DNA of 64,000 bases. Source: Bacteroidetes bacterium HGW-Bacteroidetes-16. GTDB lineage: Bacteria; Bacteroidota; Bacteroidia; Bacteroidales; F082. The translations under genes were made by a program, and so were the position numbers. Under the pieces are notes generated by a model. It worked only from the letters and a program-made list of their open reading frames with translations. It was not told the DNA's origin and ran no database searches. Where the stretch lies: the NCBI GenBank assembly GCA_002840975.1, contig PHDN01000018.1, positions 54,215 through 118,214 of the forward strand, read 5' to 3'. Positions 54,394 to 64,000 of the stretch are shown piece after piece; within the stretch, counting starts at the first letter, position 1, and the number at the start of each line of letters is the position of its first letter.

Positions 54394-54756
54394 ATGAACA
54401 CAAAAAATAAAAAAACCTATCGCAGATTGCGGATCAAGATGAGAATCAGGAAGACCGTTAATGGTACTCCTGATAGACCAAGAATGAGCGTGCATAGAAG
54501 TAACAAACAAATCTATGTTCAACTTATTGACGATAGCACTGGGAATAGTTTATTGGCTGCATCATCACGCGAAAGCGATGTTGCTGAAAATAAAATTAAT
54601 AAAATCGGGCAAGCTGCCGCGGTTGGAAAGAAAATTGCTGAAAAAGCCCAGGCAGCCGGTATCACTACCGTAGTTTTTGACAGAAATGGTTATTTGTATC
54701 ATGGCAGAGTGAAATCGTTAGCTGAAGCTGCCAGATTAGGGGGACTAAAATTTTAA
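54394..54756 (+). CDS. rplR: Large ribosomal subunit protein L18 (uL18)
   Basis: L18 helps bring 5S rRNA into the 50S subunit. The 120-residue protein has [14 protein letters not shown] and the end motif [14 protein letters not shown] 34-base gap separates it from rplF. Confidence 0.98.
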   Translation: MNTKNKKTYRRLRIKMRIRKTVNGTPDRPRMSVHRSNKQIYVQLIDDSTGNSLLAASSRESDVAENKINKIGQAAAVGKKIAEKAQAAGITTVVFDRNGYLYHGRVKSLAEAARLGGLKF

Positions 54757-54762
54757 GGTATT

Positions 54763-55281
54763 ATGGCGAACGCGAATATTAAACGTGTAAAATCCAGCGA
54801 AATTGAATTTAAAGATCGGCTGGTGAGCATCCAAAGAGTAACTAAAGTAACAAAAGGGGGCCGTACTTTCAGCTTTTCAGCTATCGTCGTCGTAGGTAAC
54901 GAAAACGGTGTGGTTGGTTATGGCTTGGGAAAGGCAAAAGAAGTTACTTCTGCCATTGCAAAAGGTATTGACGATGCCAAAAAGCATTTGATTAAAGTAC
55001 CGGTAATGAAAGGTACAGTTCCTCACGAACAGATTGGTAAATACAGTGGTGCCAGGGTTTATATACAGCCTGCTTCAGCCGGTACGGGTGTTATCGCAGG
55101 AGGTGCTATGCGCGCCGTACTCGAAAGTGTCGGAGTAACTGATGTATTGGCAAAGTCCAAAGGGTCTTCAAATCCTCACTCTGTTGTAAAGGCTACCATT
55201 GATGCTTTGTCTAAACTCAGAGATCCCTTTACGATAGCCCAGGTTCGCGGTGTTGAATTAGATACAGTATTTAACGGATAA
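54763..55281 (+). CDS. rpsE: Small ribosomal subunit protein S5 (uS5)
   Basis: S5 lies behind the decoding centre and affects fidelity. The 172-residue protein has a double-stranded RNA-binding N-terminal fold ([10 protein letters not shown]), G-L-G-K-A-K-E-V, and [11 protein letters not shown] in the C-terminal domain. It is followed by rpmD after 16 bases. Confidence 0.98.
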   Translation: MANANIKRVKSSEIEFKDRLVSIQRVTKVTKGGRTFSFSAIVVVGNENGVVGYGLGKAKEVTSAIAKGIDDAKKHLIKVPVMKGTVPHEQIGKYSGARVYIQPASAGTGVIAGGAMRAVLESVGVTDVLAKSKGSSNPHSVVKATIDALSKLRDPFTIAQVRGVELDTVFNG

Positions 55282-55297
55282 GAAAAGAATCGACACG

Positions 55298-55477
55298 ATG
55301 AAAAAAGTGATAATTACTCAAACTCGTAGTGCTATAAACCGTCCTAAAAGGCAAAGGCTTACGCTTGCAGCCCTTGGTTTAAAAAAGCTGAACAATCCCA
55401 AGGAACATGTGGCTACCCCACAAATCCTTGGTATGATTGATAAAGTAAAACATTTGTTGAAAGTAGAAGAAATTTAA
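55298..55477 (+). CDS. rpmD: Large ribosomal subunit protein L30 (uL30)
   Basis: This short gene encodes 59 residues beginning [11 protein letters not shown] and containing L-A-A-L-G-L-K-K, then [14 protein letters not shown], the L30 pattern. It fills the gap between rpsE and rplO, exactly where rpmD sits in spc operons. L30 is a small 50S protein of the ferredoxin-like fold. Confidence 0.96.
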   Translation: MKKVIITQTRSAINRPKRQRLTLAALGLKKLNNPKEHVATPQILGMIDKVKHLLKVEEI

Positions 55478-55488
55478 TAACGAAAACG

Positions 55489-55935
55489 ATGGATTTAAGC
55501 AATCTTAAACCTGCAGAAGGTTCTGTAAGGAACAGAAAAAGGATAGGACGAGGACAGGGTTCCGGACGTGGAGGTACTTCTACTAAAGGTCATAAAGGTG
55601 CCCAATCAAGATCTGGTTATAAACGTAAACCGGGTTTTGAAGGTGGACAGATGCCATTGTATCGTCGCGTACCTAAATTTGGTTTTAAAAATATCAACAG
55701 GGTCGAATACCGGGGTGTGAATATTTGCGTCCTGCAAAAACTGGCTGAAGAAAAAAATCTTGAAGTGATCAATCAGCAAGTGTTGATTGAACATGGCATT
55801 GTAGCTAAAAAAGATCTGGTGAAAATATTAGGTATGGGTGAACTCAAGGCCAAACTTGATGTAACGGCTCATAGTTTTACAAAGACTGCTCAGAGTGCCA
55901 TTGAAGCCCAAGGTGGAACAGCTACTAAAATTTAA
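55489..55935 (+). CDS. rplO: Large ribosomal subunit protein L15 (uL15)
   Basis: L15 is a late 50S assembly protein. The 148-residue protein has a Gly/Arg-rich N-terminal part ([15 protein letters not shown]) and the [12 protein letters not shown] motif. It lies directly before secY, the standard arrangement. Confidence 0.98.
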   Translation: MDLSNLKPAEGSVRNRKRIGRGQGSGRGGTSTKGHKGAQSRSGYKRKPGFEGGQMPLYRRVPKFGFKNINRVEYRGVNICVLQKLAEEKNLEVINQQVLIEHGIVAKKDLVKILGMGELKAKLDVTAHSFTKTAQSAIEAQGGTATKI

Positions 55936-55941
55936 TTTTGA

Positions 55942-57300
55942 ATGAAAAAATTATTCGAAACCTTACGGAACATAAATAAGATTGAGGAATTAAGAAACCG
56001 CATTCTTTACACCCTTGGAATTATTCTGATTTACAGATTAGGATCCTTTATTACCTTGCCTGGTGTGGACCCCAATATGTTGGCTAACCTCCAACAACAA
56101 GGTAGTGGTGGGTTAATGGGGTTACTGAATATGTTTTCAGGTGGTGCATTTTCCAATGCTTCTATTTTTGCATTGGGTATTATGCCCTATATTTCTGCTT
56201 CCATTGTAATCCAACTGTTGGGAATGGCTATTCCTTATTTCCAACGTTTGCAACGTGAAGGCGAAAGTGGACGTCGCAAAATTAACCAGATAACCCGTTA
56301 CCTAACAGTCATTATTGTTGGTTTGCAGGCTCCCGGTTATATAGCTAACCTGGTATCGCAACTCCCGGCAGAGGCTATTACACCTTTCAGTGCTGCTGTT
56401 CCAACTCCTCCATTCTTTTTTTGGCTGAGTTCAACCATCATCCTGATTGCAGGCACACTTTTTGTCATGTGGTTAGGTGAAAAAATTACGGATAAAGGCA
56501 TTGGCAATGGAATTTCCCTAATCATTATGATTGGTATCATTGCCCGACTACCCGGCTCGCTTGTTCAGGAATTTGTTTCTAAGATGGGAGCCCTTGGTGG
56601 AGGACTCGTATACTTCCTTGTAGAACTGGTAATACTTATGTTCGTGGTTCTATTTACCATTTTATTGGTTCAGGGGACACGACGCGTACCCATTCAGTAC
56701 GCGAAACGAATCGTGGGTAACAAACAATACGGAGGTGTTCGTCAATATTTGCCTTTAAAAGTAAATTCTGCTGGTGTAATGCCAATCATTTTTGCCCAGG
56801 CCATTATGTTTCTGCCCATTACTCTAATAGGTTTTGCACAGTCAGAATCATTGTCCGGCTTCGCGGCAGCATTTGCAGACTATACCGGATTTTGGTATAA
56901 TTTCACTTTCTTCATCATGATTATTTTGTTTACCTACTTTTATACTGCCATTACAATCAACCCGAATCAGATGGCCGATGACCTTAAAAAGAACGGGGGT
57001 TTTATACCTGGCATAAAACCTGGTAAAAAAACGGCAGAATATCTGGATAACATTTTATCGAGAATTACCTTGCCTGGTTCCGTTTTTCTTGGTATTATTG
57101 CCATTATGCCGGCATTTGCTCAAATAGCAGGAGTAAACAGTGGATTTGCACAATTTTACGGAGGAACTTCACTGCTTATTTTAGTGGGTGTTGTACTCGA
57201 TACATTGCAACAAATTGAAAGCTATTTATTGATGCGTCATTATGACGGACTGACAAAATCAGGTCGCATTAAAGGACGGTCATCAACATTTAGCATGTAA
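55942..57300 (+). CDS. secY: Sec translocon channel protein SecY
   Basis: SecY forms the protein-conducting channel of the inner membrane. The 452-residue protein has ten predicted membrane segments. The F-S-G-G-A-F plug region follows the first, and the cytoplasmic loops with G-E-x-I-T-D-K-G-I-G-N-G and R-R-V-P-I-Q-Y are conserved. It is part of the translation operon, six bases after rplO. Confidence 0.98.
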   Translation: MKKLFETLRNINKIEELRNRILYTLGIILIYRLGSFITLPGVDPNMLANLQQQGSGGLMGLLNMFSGGAFSNASIFALGIMPYISASIVIQLLGMAIPYFQRLQREGESGRRKINQITRYLTVIIVGLQAPGYIANLVSQLPAEAITPFSAAVPTPPFFFWLSSTIILIAGTLFVMWLGEKITDKGIGNGISLIIMIGIIARLPGSLVQEFVSKMGALGGGLVYFLVELVILMFVVLFTILLVQGTRRVPIQYAKRIVGNKQYGGVRQYLPLKVNSAGVMPIIFAQAIMFLPITLIGFAQSESLSGFAAAFADYTGFWYNFTFFIMIILFTYFYTAITINPNQMADDLKKNGGFIPGIKPGKKTAEYLDNILSRITLPGSVFLGIIAIMPAFAQIAGVNSGFAQFYGGTSLLILVGVVLDTLQQIESYLLMRHYDGLTKSGRIKGRSSTFSM

Positions 57301-57315
57301 AAATATTTTCGTTAG

Positions 57316-58107
57316 ATGATTCATTTTAAAACTGACGAAGAGGTTGAATTATTAAGACAGAGTTCTTTACTTGTTGGAAAAACTTTAGCTGAGGTGGCCC
57401 GCATGCTGCGCCCCGGTATTTTAACCATCGATTTGGATCAGGTTGCTGAAACCTTTATCCGTGATCATGGGGCCGTACCAGGGTTTAAAGGATATGGCGG
57501 ATTTCCGGGTAGTTTATGTATATCCATAAACGACGAGGTGGTTCATGGAATTCCGGGAAAAAGGGTGATTAAAGAAGGTGACATTGTTTCAATTGACTGT
57601 GGAACCATATTGAATGGGTTCTATGGAGATTCGGCGTATACGTTTGGTGTTGGAGAAATCCTTGTTGAACATGCAGAATTATTGAAACGAACCAAAGAAT
57701 CATTACTGCTGGCCGTTGAACAGGCTGTATCCGGAAAGCGGATTGGCGATATTGGAAGCACTGTTCAGAATTATGTAGAAGGGTTTGGATATTCCGTTGT
57801 ACGCGAATTGGTCGGACATGGGCTGGGCAGACATCTTCACGAAAAACCTGAAGTACCTAATTATGGACGAAAAGGTACCGGCATAAAGTTGAAATCAGGA
57901 ATGTGTTTGGCCATTGAGCCTATGGTTAATCTGGGTGTGAAAGAAATATCCCAGGATAAAGATGGCTGGACAATACGAACCGCAGATGGGAAACCTTCTG
58001 CACATTTTGAACACGATGTAGTCGTGAGGGATGGCAAGTCTGATGTTCTGTCAACGTTTGAATATATTGAAGAAGTAATTAAAAATAATATGAACTTATA
58101 TGGCTAA
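57316..58107 (+). CDS. map: Methionine aminopeptidase, type I
   Basis: Map removes the initiator Met from new proteins. The 263-residue protein has the five metal ligands Asp94 (S-I-D-C-G), Asp105 (Y-G-D-S-A), His168 (G-H-G-L-G), Glu201 (A-I-E-P-M) and Glu232 (F-E-H-D-V), plus His77 in V-H-G-I-P. No N-terminal zinc extension is present. Its end overlaps infA by 8 bases. The secY-map-infA-rpmJ order is common. Confidence 0.98.
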   Translation: MIHFKTDEEVELLRQSSLLVGKTLAEVARMLRPGILTIDLDQVAETFIRDHGAVPGFKGYGGFPGSLCISINDEVVHGIPGKRVIKEGDIVSIDCGTILNGFYGDSAYTFGVGEILVEHAELLKRTKESLLLAVEQAVSGKRIGDIGSTVQNYVEGFGYSVVRELVGHGLGRHLHEKPEVPNYGRKGTGIKLKSGMCLAIEPMVNLGVKEISQDKDGWTIRTADGKPSAHFEHDVVVRDGKSDVLSTFEYIEEVIKNNMNLYG

Positions 58108-58318
58108 ACAACAGTCGATTGAGCAAGATGGTACTGTAGTCGAATCTTTGGGTAATGCCATGTTTAGGGTAGAACTCGAGAATGGTCATGTAATTACAGC
58201 TCATATTTCCGGGAAGATGCGTATGCATTATATTAAAATACTTCCCGGCGACCGTGTGAAGTTGGAAATGTCACCATACGATTTATCAAAAGGGAGAATC
58301 ACATTTAGATATAAATAG
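58100..58318 (+). CDS. infA: Translation initiation factor IF-1
   Basis: IF-1 blocks the A site during initiation. The 72-residue OB-fold protein has [10 protein letters not shown], the [16 protein letters not shown] core and [12 protein letters not shown], all standard. It overlaps map by 8 bases. Confidence 0.98.
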   Translation: MAKQQSIEQDGTVVESLGNAMFRVELENGHVITAHISGKMRMHYIKILPGDRVKLEMSPYDLSKGRITFRYK

Positions 58319-58326
58319 TAGCAACA

Positions 58327-58443
58327 ATGAAAATAAGAGCATCTATCAAAAAAAGAACACCCGAGGACATCATTGTACGTCGAAAAGGGAGATTGTATGT
58401 TATTAACAAAAAAAATCCCAAGTTTAAACAAAGACAAGGGTAA
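58327..58443 (+). CDS. rpmJ: Large ribosomal subunit protein L36, zinc-free form (bL36)
   Basis: This 38-residue protein starts [10 protein letters not shown] and ends [12 protein letters not shown], the L36 pattern. The zinc ligands of the usual form (three Cys and a His) are replaced: Thr11, Asp14, a Lys and a Phe occupy those places, and there is no Cys at all. L36 stabilises 23S rRNA in the factor-binding region. It lies between infA and rpsM, the usual place. Confidence 0.95.
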   Translation: MKIRASIKKRTPEDIIVRRKGRLYVINKKNPKFKQRQG

Positions 58444-58475
58444 CCTGGGGTCGTATTAAAATTAAAAGATAAATT

Positions 58476-58850
58476 ATGGCTAGAATTGCAGGAGTAGACA
58501 TCCCAAATAACAAGAGAGGTGAGATCGCATTGACTTATATCTACGGTATAGGTCACAATACGGCTCAGAAGATATTAACCGAGGCTGGTATCAATTGGGA
58601 TACAAAAGCTCAGGACTGGACGGATGATGAACAAAATACAATCCGTAATATTATAAGTGCCCTTAAAGTAGAGGGGGAATTGCGTTCAGAAACCCAAACC
58701 AATATTAAAAGGTTGATGGATATCGGAACTTATAGGGGAATCAGGCATCGTCTGGGTTTGCCACTTCGTGGCCAAACTACCAAAAACAACGCCCGTACCC
58801 GTAAAGGACGAAAGAAAACCGTTGCTAATAAGAAGAAAGCTACCAAATAG
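58476..58850 (+). CDS. rpsM: Small ribosomal subunit protein S13 (uS13)
   Basis: S13 is in the 30S head and bridges to the 50S subunit and tRNA. The 124-residue protein has A-R-I-A-G-V-D-I-P, the [16 protein letters not shown] motif and a basic tail. It opens the alpha block. Confidence 0.98.
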   Translation: MARIAGVDIPNNKRGEIALTYIYGIGHNTAQKILTEAGINWDTKAQDWTDDEQNTIRNIISALKVEGELRSETQTNIKRLMDIGTYRGIRHRLGLPLRGQTTKNNARTRKGRKKTVANKKKATK

Positions 58851-58886
58851 TAAATAAATTTTATATCATAGTCTAGTTACAGAATT

Positions 58887-59276
58887 ATGGCAAAAAGGAC
58901 CAGAAGTACAAAGAAAAGAGTTGTGAAGATCGACCCCATTGGAAGGGCCTATGTTCAAGCATCGTTTAATAACATTATTGTGTCATTAACCAATGAGGGT
59001 GGCCAGGTGATTTCCTGGGCGTCTGCTGGAAAAATGGGATTCAGAGGCTCGAAAAAAAACACACCCTATGCAGCTCAGATGGCAGCTCAGGATTGCTCTA
59101 AAATAGCCTATGATCTTGGATTGCGCAAAGTGAAAGTGTTTGTTAAAGGACCTGGCTCTGGAAGAGAGTCAGCCATTCGTACCATACATTCTTCAGGAAT
59201 TGAGGTGACCGAAATTATGGATGTGACCCCGTTGCCACACAATGGATGCCGTCCCCCCAAGAGAAGAAGGGTATAA
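58887..59276 (+). CDS. rpsK: Small ribosomal subunit protein S11 (uS11)
   Basis: S11 forms the 30S platform near the Shine-Dalgarno helix. The 129-residue protein has [20 protein letters not shown] and the end motif [11 protein letters not shown]. Normal length and position. Bacteroidetes barely use Shine-Dalgarno sites, and none was obvious before the genes in this window. Confidence 0.98.
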   Translation: MAKRTRSTKKRVVKIDPIGRAYVQASFNNIIVSLTNEGGQVISWASAGKMGFRGSKKNTPYAAQMAAQDCSKIAYDLGLRKVKVFVKGPGSGRESAIRTIHSSGIEVTEIMDVTPLPHNGCRPPKRRRV

Positions 59277-59315
59277 TCACTAATCGCAAACGTTTAACGA
59301 CAAATTATCTAAAAA

Positions 59316-59921
59316 ATGGCAAGATACATCGGACCAAAATCCAGAATCGCACGCAAATTTAATGAACCGATTTTCGGAGCGGACAAATACCTTGATAAGA
59401 AGGCGTTTCCTCCGGGGCAGCATGGCGCAGCAAAAAAAAGAAAAAAGCAATCTGAATACGGTATTCAGCTTCAGGAAAAACAAAAGGCCAAATATACCTA
59501 TGGAATTCTTGAACGTCAGTTTCGCAATATTTTTAAACTTGCTTCGCATAAAAGAGGAATTACAGGTGAAAACCTTTTAAAATTCATCGAATCACGTCTT
59601 GACAATACCGTATACAGACTTGGTATCGCACCCACCCGCTCAGGAGCCCGACAATTGGTATCGCACCGTCATATCACCGTTAACGGTCATGTTTTAAACA
59701 TCCCAAGTTACCTATGTAAGGAAGGTGATATTGTTGGTGTGCGCGAAAAATCTAAAAGCCTCGTAGCTATTACCGAATCGCTGCAAAGCGCGCATAAAAG
59801 CTATAGTTGGCTCGAGTGGGATCGTCAAAAGATGCAAGGAAGGTTCTTAAATTTGCCTGCACGTGAGGAGATCCCTGAAAACATTAAAGAACAGCTCATT
59901 GTTGAGTTGTACTCTAAATAA
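59316..59921 (+). CDS. rpsD: Small ribosomal subunit protein S4 (uS4)
   Basis: S4 nucleates 30S assembly; in E. coli it also represses the alpha operon. The 201-residue protein has [12 protein letters not shown] and an S4 RNA-binding domain with L-D-N-T-V-Y-R-L-G and R-Q-L-V-S-H-R-H-I. The N-terminal Cys of the zinc-binding form are absent. It lies between rpsK and rpoA. Confidence 0.98.
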   Translation: MARYIGPKSRIARKFNEPIFGADKYLDKKAFPPGQHGAAKKRKKQSEYGIQLQEKQKAKYTYGILERQFRNIFKLASHKRGITGENLLKFIESRLDNTVYRLGIAPTRSGARQLVSHRHITVNGHVLNIPSYLCKEGDIVGVREKSKSLVAITESLQSAHKSYSWLEWDRQKMQGRFLNLPAREEIPENIKEQLIVELYSK

Positions 59922-59962
59922 CATTTACTCATTTACTGATTATTAATAGCTAGAGATATATT

Positions 59963-60955
59963 ATGGCAATTTTAGCATTTCAAAAGCCCGATAAGGTTGT
60001 GATGAACGGCGCCGATGAGTTTCACGGGATATTTGAATTCAGACCCCTGGAACCTGGTTTCGGAATCACCATTGGCAATGCCCTGAGAAGAATTTTGCTT
60101 TCTTCGCTCGAAGGATTTGCTATAACATCTGTCAAAATTGACGGTGTTGTTCATGAGTTTTCTACGATTAAGGGTGTAGTCGAAGACGTAACCGAAATCG
60201 TACTAAATTTAAAAAAAATCCGCTTTAAACAGCAAATTCAAAACGAGAATAGCGAAAAAATCAACATCATCATTGGTGATCAGGAGGTATTCAAAGCTGG
60301 CGATATCAATAAGTTCCTTTCGGTTTTTCAGGTGCTTAACCCTGAAGAGGTGATCTGCCATCTCGACCCAACGGTGAAGCTAAGCCTTGAACTGACCATT
60401 TCCAAAGGAAGAGGCTATGTTCCGGCCGAAGAAAATGCCGATCCGGAAGCCTTGCTTGGTACTGTGGCTATTGATTCCATTCATACTCCTATTAAAAATG
60501 TGAAATACCACGTTGAAAACTACCGGGTTGAACAAAAAACGGACTATGAAAAATTAGTGATCGATATTTTGACCGATGGCTCAATTCATCCTAAAGATGC
60601 ATTAAAGGAAGCGGCTAAAATTTTAATTCATCATTTCATGCTGTTTTCTGATGAGCGCATTACGCTCGAAACGGAAGAAAGATCAGTGAATGAAGAATTT
60701 GATGAGAACACGCTCCACATTCGCCAATTGCTGAAATCCAGGTTGGTCGATCTTGATCTGTCAGTTAGGGCATTAAACTGCCTGAAAGCAGCTGATGTAG
60801 AAACCCTGGGCGAATTGGTTGCCTACAATAGAAATGATTTATTGAAATTCAGGAATTTTGGAAAAAAATCGCTGGCTGAGTTGGATCAGCTTGTCGAAAG
60901 CAAAGGCCTTGAATTCGGTATGAATATAGCAAAATTTAAATTAGATAAGGATTAA
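59963..60955 (+). CDS. rpoA: DNA-directed RNA polymerase subunit alpha
   Basis: Alpha dimerises to scaffold RNA polymerase; its C-terminal domain contacts promoter DNA and activators. The 330-residue protein has the N-terminal dimerisation domain ([16 protein letters not shown]), the H-x-P-I-K-N-V-K-Y region, and the C-terminal domain ([20 protein letters not shown]). Standard length; five bases before rplQ. Confidence 0.98.
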   Translation: MAILAFQKPDKVVMNGADEFHGIFEFRPLEPGFGITIGNALRRILLSSLEGFAITSVKIDGVVHEFSTIKGVVEDVTEIVLNLKKIRFKQQIQNENSEKINIIIGDQEVFKAGDINKFLSVFQVLNPEEVICHLDPTVKLSLELTISKGRGYVPAEENADPEALLGTVAIDSIHTPIKNVKYHVENYRVEQKTDYEKLVIDILTDGSIHPKDALKEAAKILIHHFMLFSDERITLETEERSVNEEFDENTLHIRQLLKSRLVDLDLSVRALNCLKAADVETLGELVAYNRNDLLKFRNFGKKSLAELDQLVESKGLEFGMNIAKFKLDKD

Positions 60956-60960
60956 GCGAG

Positions 60961-61467
60961 ATGAGACATAGAAAAAGTTTTAATCATTTAGGAAGAACCC
61001 CCTCACACCGGAAAGCAATGTTGTCGAACATGGCGACTTCCTTGATTATGCACAAGAGAATTACAACCACGGTTGCTAAAGCCAAAGAGTTGAGATCGTA
61101 TGTTGAGCCGTTAATTACCCGGTCAAAGGACGACACTACGCATTCACGTCGTACTGTGTTTAGTCTGTTGCAAGACAAGGTAGCTGTTGCAGAATTGTTC
61201 CGCGAAATAGCTACTAAAGTAGGAAGCCGCCCGGGTGGCTATACCCGGGTGATCAAGCTTGGTAAACGTTTGGGCGATAATGCTGACATGGCCATGATGG
61301 AATTAGTTGACTTCAATGAGTTGCTTCTATCAGAAAAATCAAGTGCAAAGACCAAGACAACACGTCGTCGTCGGAGTGGAAGTAAACCAGCAGCAACGGT
61401 TCCTGCTGAAGATAAAAAAGTAGAGGCTCCAGAAGCAGAGGTTACTGAAGTAGAAAAATCTGAATAG
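60961..61467 (+). CDS. rplQ: Large ribosomal subunit protein L17 (bL17), C-terminally extended
   Basis: L17 lies on the solvent side of the 50S subunit near the tunnel exit. The core (residues 1-120: [19 protein letters not shown]) is followed by about 48 extra residues, first Lys/Arg-rich ([12 protein letters not shown]) then acidic ([11 protein letters not shown]). It ends the super-operon. Confidence 0.97.
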   Translation: MRHRKSFNHLGRTPSHRKAMLSNMATSLIMHKRITTTVAKAKELRSYVEPLITRSKDDTTHSRRTVFSLLQDKVAVAELFREIATKVGSRPGGYTRVIKLGKRLGDNADMAMMELVDFNELLLSEKSSAKTKTTRRRRSGSKPAATVPAEDKKVEAPEAEVTEVEKSE

Positions 61468-61546
61468 CAGGTAGTAAATGGGCGCAATCGTTTTAAATGA
61501 TGATAAACTTTACGCCTGATCAATAAAGCTTGACTTTTGCAATAAT

Positions 61547-61582
61547 AAAGAGGTGTTGGAATTTTCCAACACCTCTTTTGTT
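61547..61582 (+). terminator. Terminator of the ribosomal protein super-operon
   Basis: A perfect 13-bp stem (61547-61559 with 61566-61578; GAGGTGTTGG with CCAACACCTC at its core) is followed by a T-rich tract. The stem end overlaps the -33 region of the eno promoter. Confidence 0.92.
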
Positions 61583-61612
61583 TATTAGGGCAGTTTATTT
61601 TATATACTTTTG
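61577..61612 (+). promoter_or_regulatory. Promoter of eno
   Basis: TACTTTTG (61605-61612) is a perfect -7 element; TTTG at 61577-61580 lies 24 bases before it, within the terminator tail. Transcription would start about 19 bases before the eno ATG. Confidence 0.7.
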
Positions 61613-61627
61613 CATCACAATTTTTAA

Positions 61628-62926
<1,299 letters not shown>

Positions 62927-62949
62927 GAATTGAATAAATCATTTTTTGT

Positions 62950-62991
62950 AAAGCTTCTTTATCCTCATTTTGGGTGGAGAAGCTTTTTTTT
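62950..62991 (+). terminator. Terminator after eno
   Basis: AAAGCTTCT (62950-62958) pairs with AGAAGCTTT (62978-62986), ending in a run of T. The loop is 19 bases with weak inner pairing. Confidence 0.85.
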
Positions 62992-63109
62992 ATTGATGAA
63001 ATTTGAATGGTATAAAGTCAAGAATGAGGTTTGGGAAGATCAAATTAGCGGGTCTGAATAATTATTTTCATCTTTTCTAAAATCATTTCCTCCATTAACC
63101 CATTGTTAC
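62992..63109. other. Intergenic spacer between eno and the rrn promoters
   Basis: AT-rich sequence without a coding frame, hairpin or promoter match that I could support. Confidence 0.4.
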
Positions 63110-63225
63110 CCAGTCCCGGAAAAAAATAATGAAATAAAATTATAGAAACCACTTGTAAAGAAGAAAACCAGTCCCGGAAAAAAATAATGAAATAAAATTA
63201 TAGAAACCACTTGTAAAGAAGAAAA
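63110..63225 (+). repeat. Perfect 58-bp tandem duplication before the rrn P1 promoter
   Basis: The unit starting CCAGTCCCGGAAAAAAATAA occurs twice without a mismatch (63110-63167 and 63168-63225). Its last third contains CACTTGTAAAGAAG, which in copy 2 provides the -33 TTG of P1. Copy 1 has the same TTG, but no -7 element follows it. Confidence 0.92.
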
Positions 63226-63240
63226 ACAAGTTTACTTTTG
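63211..63240 (+). promoter_or_regulatory. rrn promoter P1
   Basis: TTG (63211-63213) and TACTTTTG (63233-63240) are 19 bases apart, a perfect Bacteroidetes promoter. It lies about 410 bases before the 16S gene. Confidence 0.75.
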
Positions 63241-63328
63241 CACTCCCAATTCAACACATACCTACGAGAAGGGAAGTATGCAGGAGCGGGGAAGTTCATA
63301 AAAAAATTAGCGGGTAATGCATCGGGAG

Positions 63329-63351
63329 ACTTCCCATAAACAAAGGGAGGT
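63329..63351 (+). promoter_or_regulatory. Hairpin in the rrn leader
   Basis: ACTTCCC (63329-63335) pairs with GGGAGGT (63345-63351, one G-U) around a 9-base loop, between P1 and P2. It could influence P1 transcripts by pausing or antitermination; unproven. Nothing coding is seen from 63241 to 63650. Confidence 0.35.
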
Positions 63352-63401
63352 TGGGTTAACTTTTGGGATGAAAAAAAAGATTTATTTTTTTTCTTAAAAA
63401 G

Positions 63402-63431
63402 TTGCACAGGAAATAAAAAGCATTACTTTTG
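63402..63431 (+). promoter_or_regulatory. rrn promoter P2
   Basis: TTG (63402-63404) and TACTTTTG (63424-63431) are 19 bases apart. The flanks (AAAAAGTTGCA, then GCAGCCC after the -7 element) match str operon P1. It lies about 220 bases before the mature 16S 5' end. Confidence 0.85.
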
Positions 63432-63650
63432 CAGCCCCGTTCGAGTGGAAAGATTGATGAGAGAGAAGGGCGGGAAAAGAAAGAAAGAAATTCCGGGCAA
63501 AACCGGAGCGTTCATAGACATAATGAAGCCAAGCCAAGTAAAGGAACACAGAGGATTTGTTTTTATAACAGATCACAAATAGAATACAACACTTTGTCGG
63601 GATCTAACAGCATATACAAATATTCTTTTGAAAAAAAGGACAAACAATAT

Positions 63651-64000
63651 ACTATGAAGAGTTTGATCCTGGCTCAGGATGAACGCTAGCGGCAGGCCTA
63701 ATACATGCAAGTCGAGGGGTAAGGCTCTTTCGGGAGTACACGACCGGCGCACGGGTGCGTAACGCGTATGCAACCTACCTTTAACTGGGGAATAGCCCCG
63801 AGAAATCGGGATTAATACCTCATAACACTGCGAAGTGGCATCACTTTGCAATTAAAGCTCCGGCGGTTAAAGATGGGCATGCGTGACATTAGCTAGTTGG
63901 TGGGGTAACGGCCCACCAAGGCTACGATGTCTAGGGGTTCTGAGAGGATGATCCCCCACACTGGTACTGAGACACGGACCAGACTCCTACGGGAGGCAGC
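63651..64000 (+). rRNA. rrs: 16S ribosomal RNA, 5' part
   Basis: The conserved 5' motif AGAGTTTGATCCTGGCTCAG begins at 63657 in this strand, and the window ends in ACTCCTACGGGAGGCAGC, near E. coli position 357. The mature 5' end is placed at 63651 by alignment with E. coli. Motifs such as GGCAGGCCTAATACATGCAA and the short V1 loop fit Bacteroidetes. About 350 of roughly 1,500 bases are present. Confidence 0.97.

Noticed and set aside
62992..63650. tRNA genes near the rrn operon
   Set aside because: No cloverleaf-like sequence or T-loop motif was found before 16S; tRNAs would be expected in the 16S-23S spacer outside the window.
63573..63851. Minus-strand open frame across the 16S start
   Set aside because: It lies within rRNA sequence and has no protein features; this is a common spurious frame in 16S genes.

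Overview
The window is a chromosomal segment of a member of the Bacteroidota, most likely class Bacteroidia. Four things point there: promoters of the TAnnTTTG (-7) / TTG (-33) type and almost no Shine-Dalgarno sequences; five-strand C-terminal sorting domains of the type IX secretion system (T9SS) on several exported proteins; lineage-typical families (DUF4290, Omp28-related, GldA-like ABC ATPase); and the start of a 16S rRNA gene at the right edge. No phage, integrase, IS element or CRISPR array was seen.

Layout. 1-3,480: the 3' end of a T9SS cargo gene, then murA and a DUF4290 gene on the minus strand. 3,600-6,530: rplM-rpsI-rpsB-tsf. 6,545-22,379 (minus): a complete Bacteroidetes-type division and cell-wall (dcw) cluster in the order mraZ-rsmH-ftsL-ftsI-murE-mraY-murD-ftsW-murG-murC-ftsQ-ftsA-ftsZ-yqeY, headed by phased GTGGTAAA boxes that look like the MraZ operator. 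murF and ddl are not in it. 22,923-25,403: priA. 25,496-41,200: an accessory stretch with three T9SS cargo proteins, metK, a lone GldA-like ATPase, a DUF3857/transglutaminase-like exported protein, a lipoprotein hydrolase, a frameshifted membrane gene, lemA-htpX and a UvrD/PcrA helicase. 41,302-43,236: a GT39-like membrane glycosyltransferase. 43,648-61,467: one long translation super-operon, from str (rpsL-rpsG-fusA) through S10 and spc (with secY, map, infA, rpmJ) to alpha (rpsM-rpsK-rpsD-rpoA-rplQ). 61,637-62,926: eno. 63,110-64,000: tandem rrn promoters and the 5' end of 16S rRNA.

How it works together. The plus-strand blocks make ribosomes, elongation factors, RNA polymerase alpha and the Sec channel. 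The minus-strand block makes peptidoglycan precursors (MurC, D, E, G and MraY here, MurA nearby) and the divisome (FtsQ, A, Z, W, I, L). The rrn P2 and str P1 promoters share an extended sequence, which suggests joint control of rRNA and ribosomal proteins.

The most unusual part is 31-41 kb. It holds a four-copy dispersed GC-rich repeat, a copied divergent promoter, and a decayed second copy of the pcrA 3' end, so that lemA-htpX is flanked by direct repeats. A nested, possibly switching RNA structure ahead of rpsL is the best candidate for an undescribed regulatory element. No clearly new multi-gene system was found. All similarity statements are from reading the sequence by eye; no search was run.
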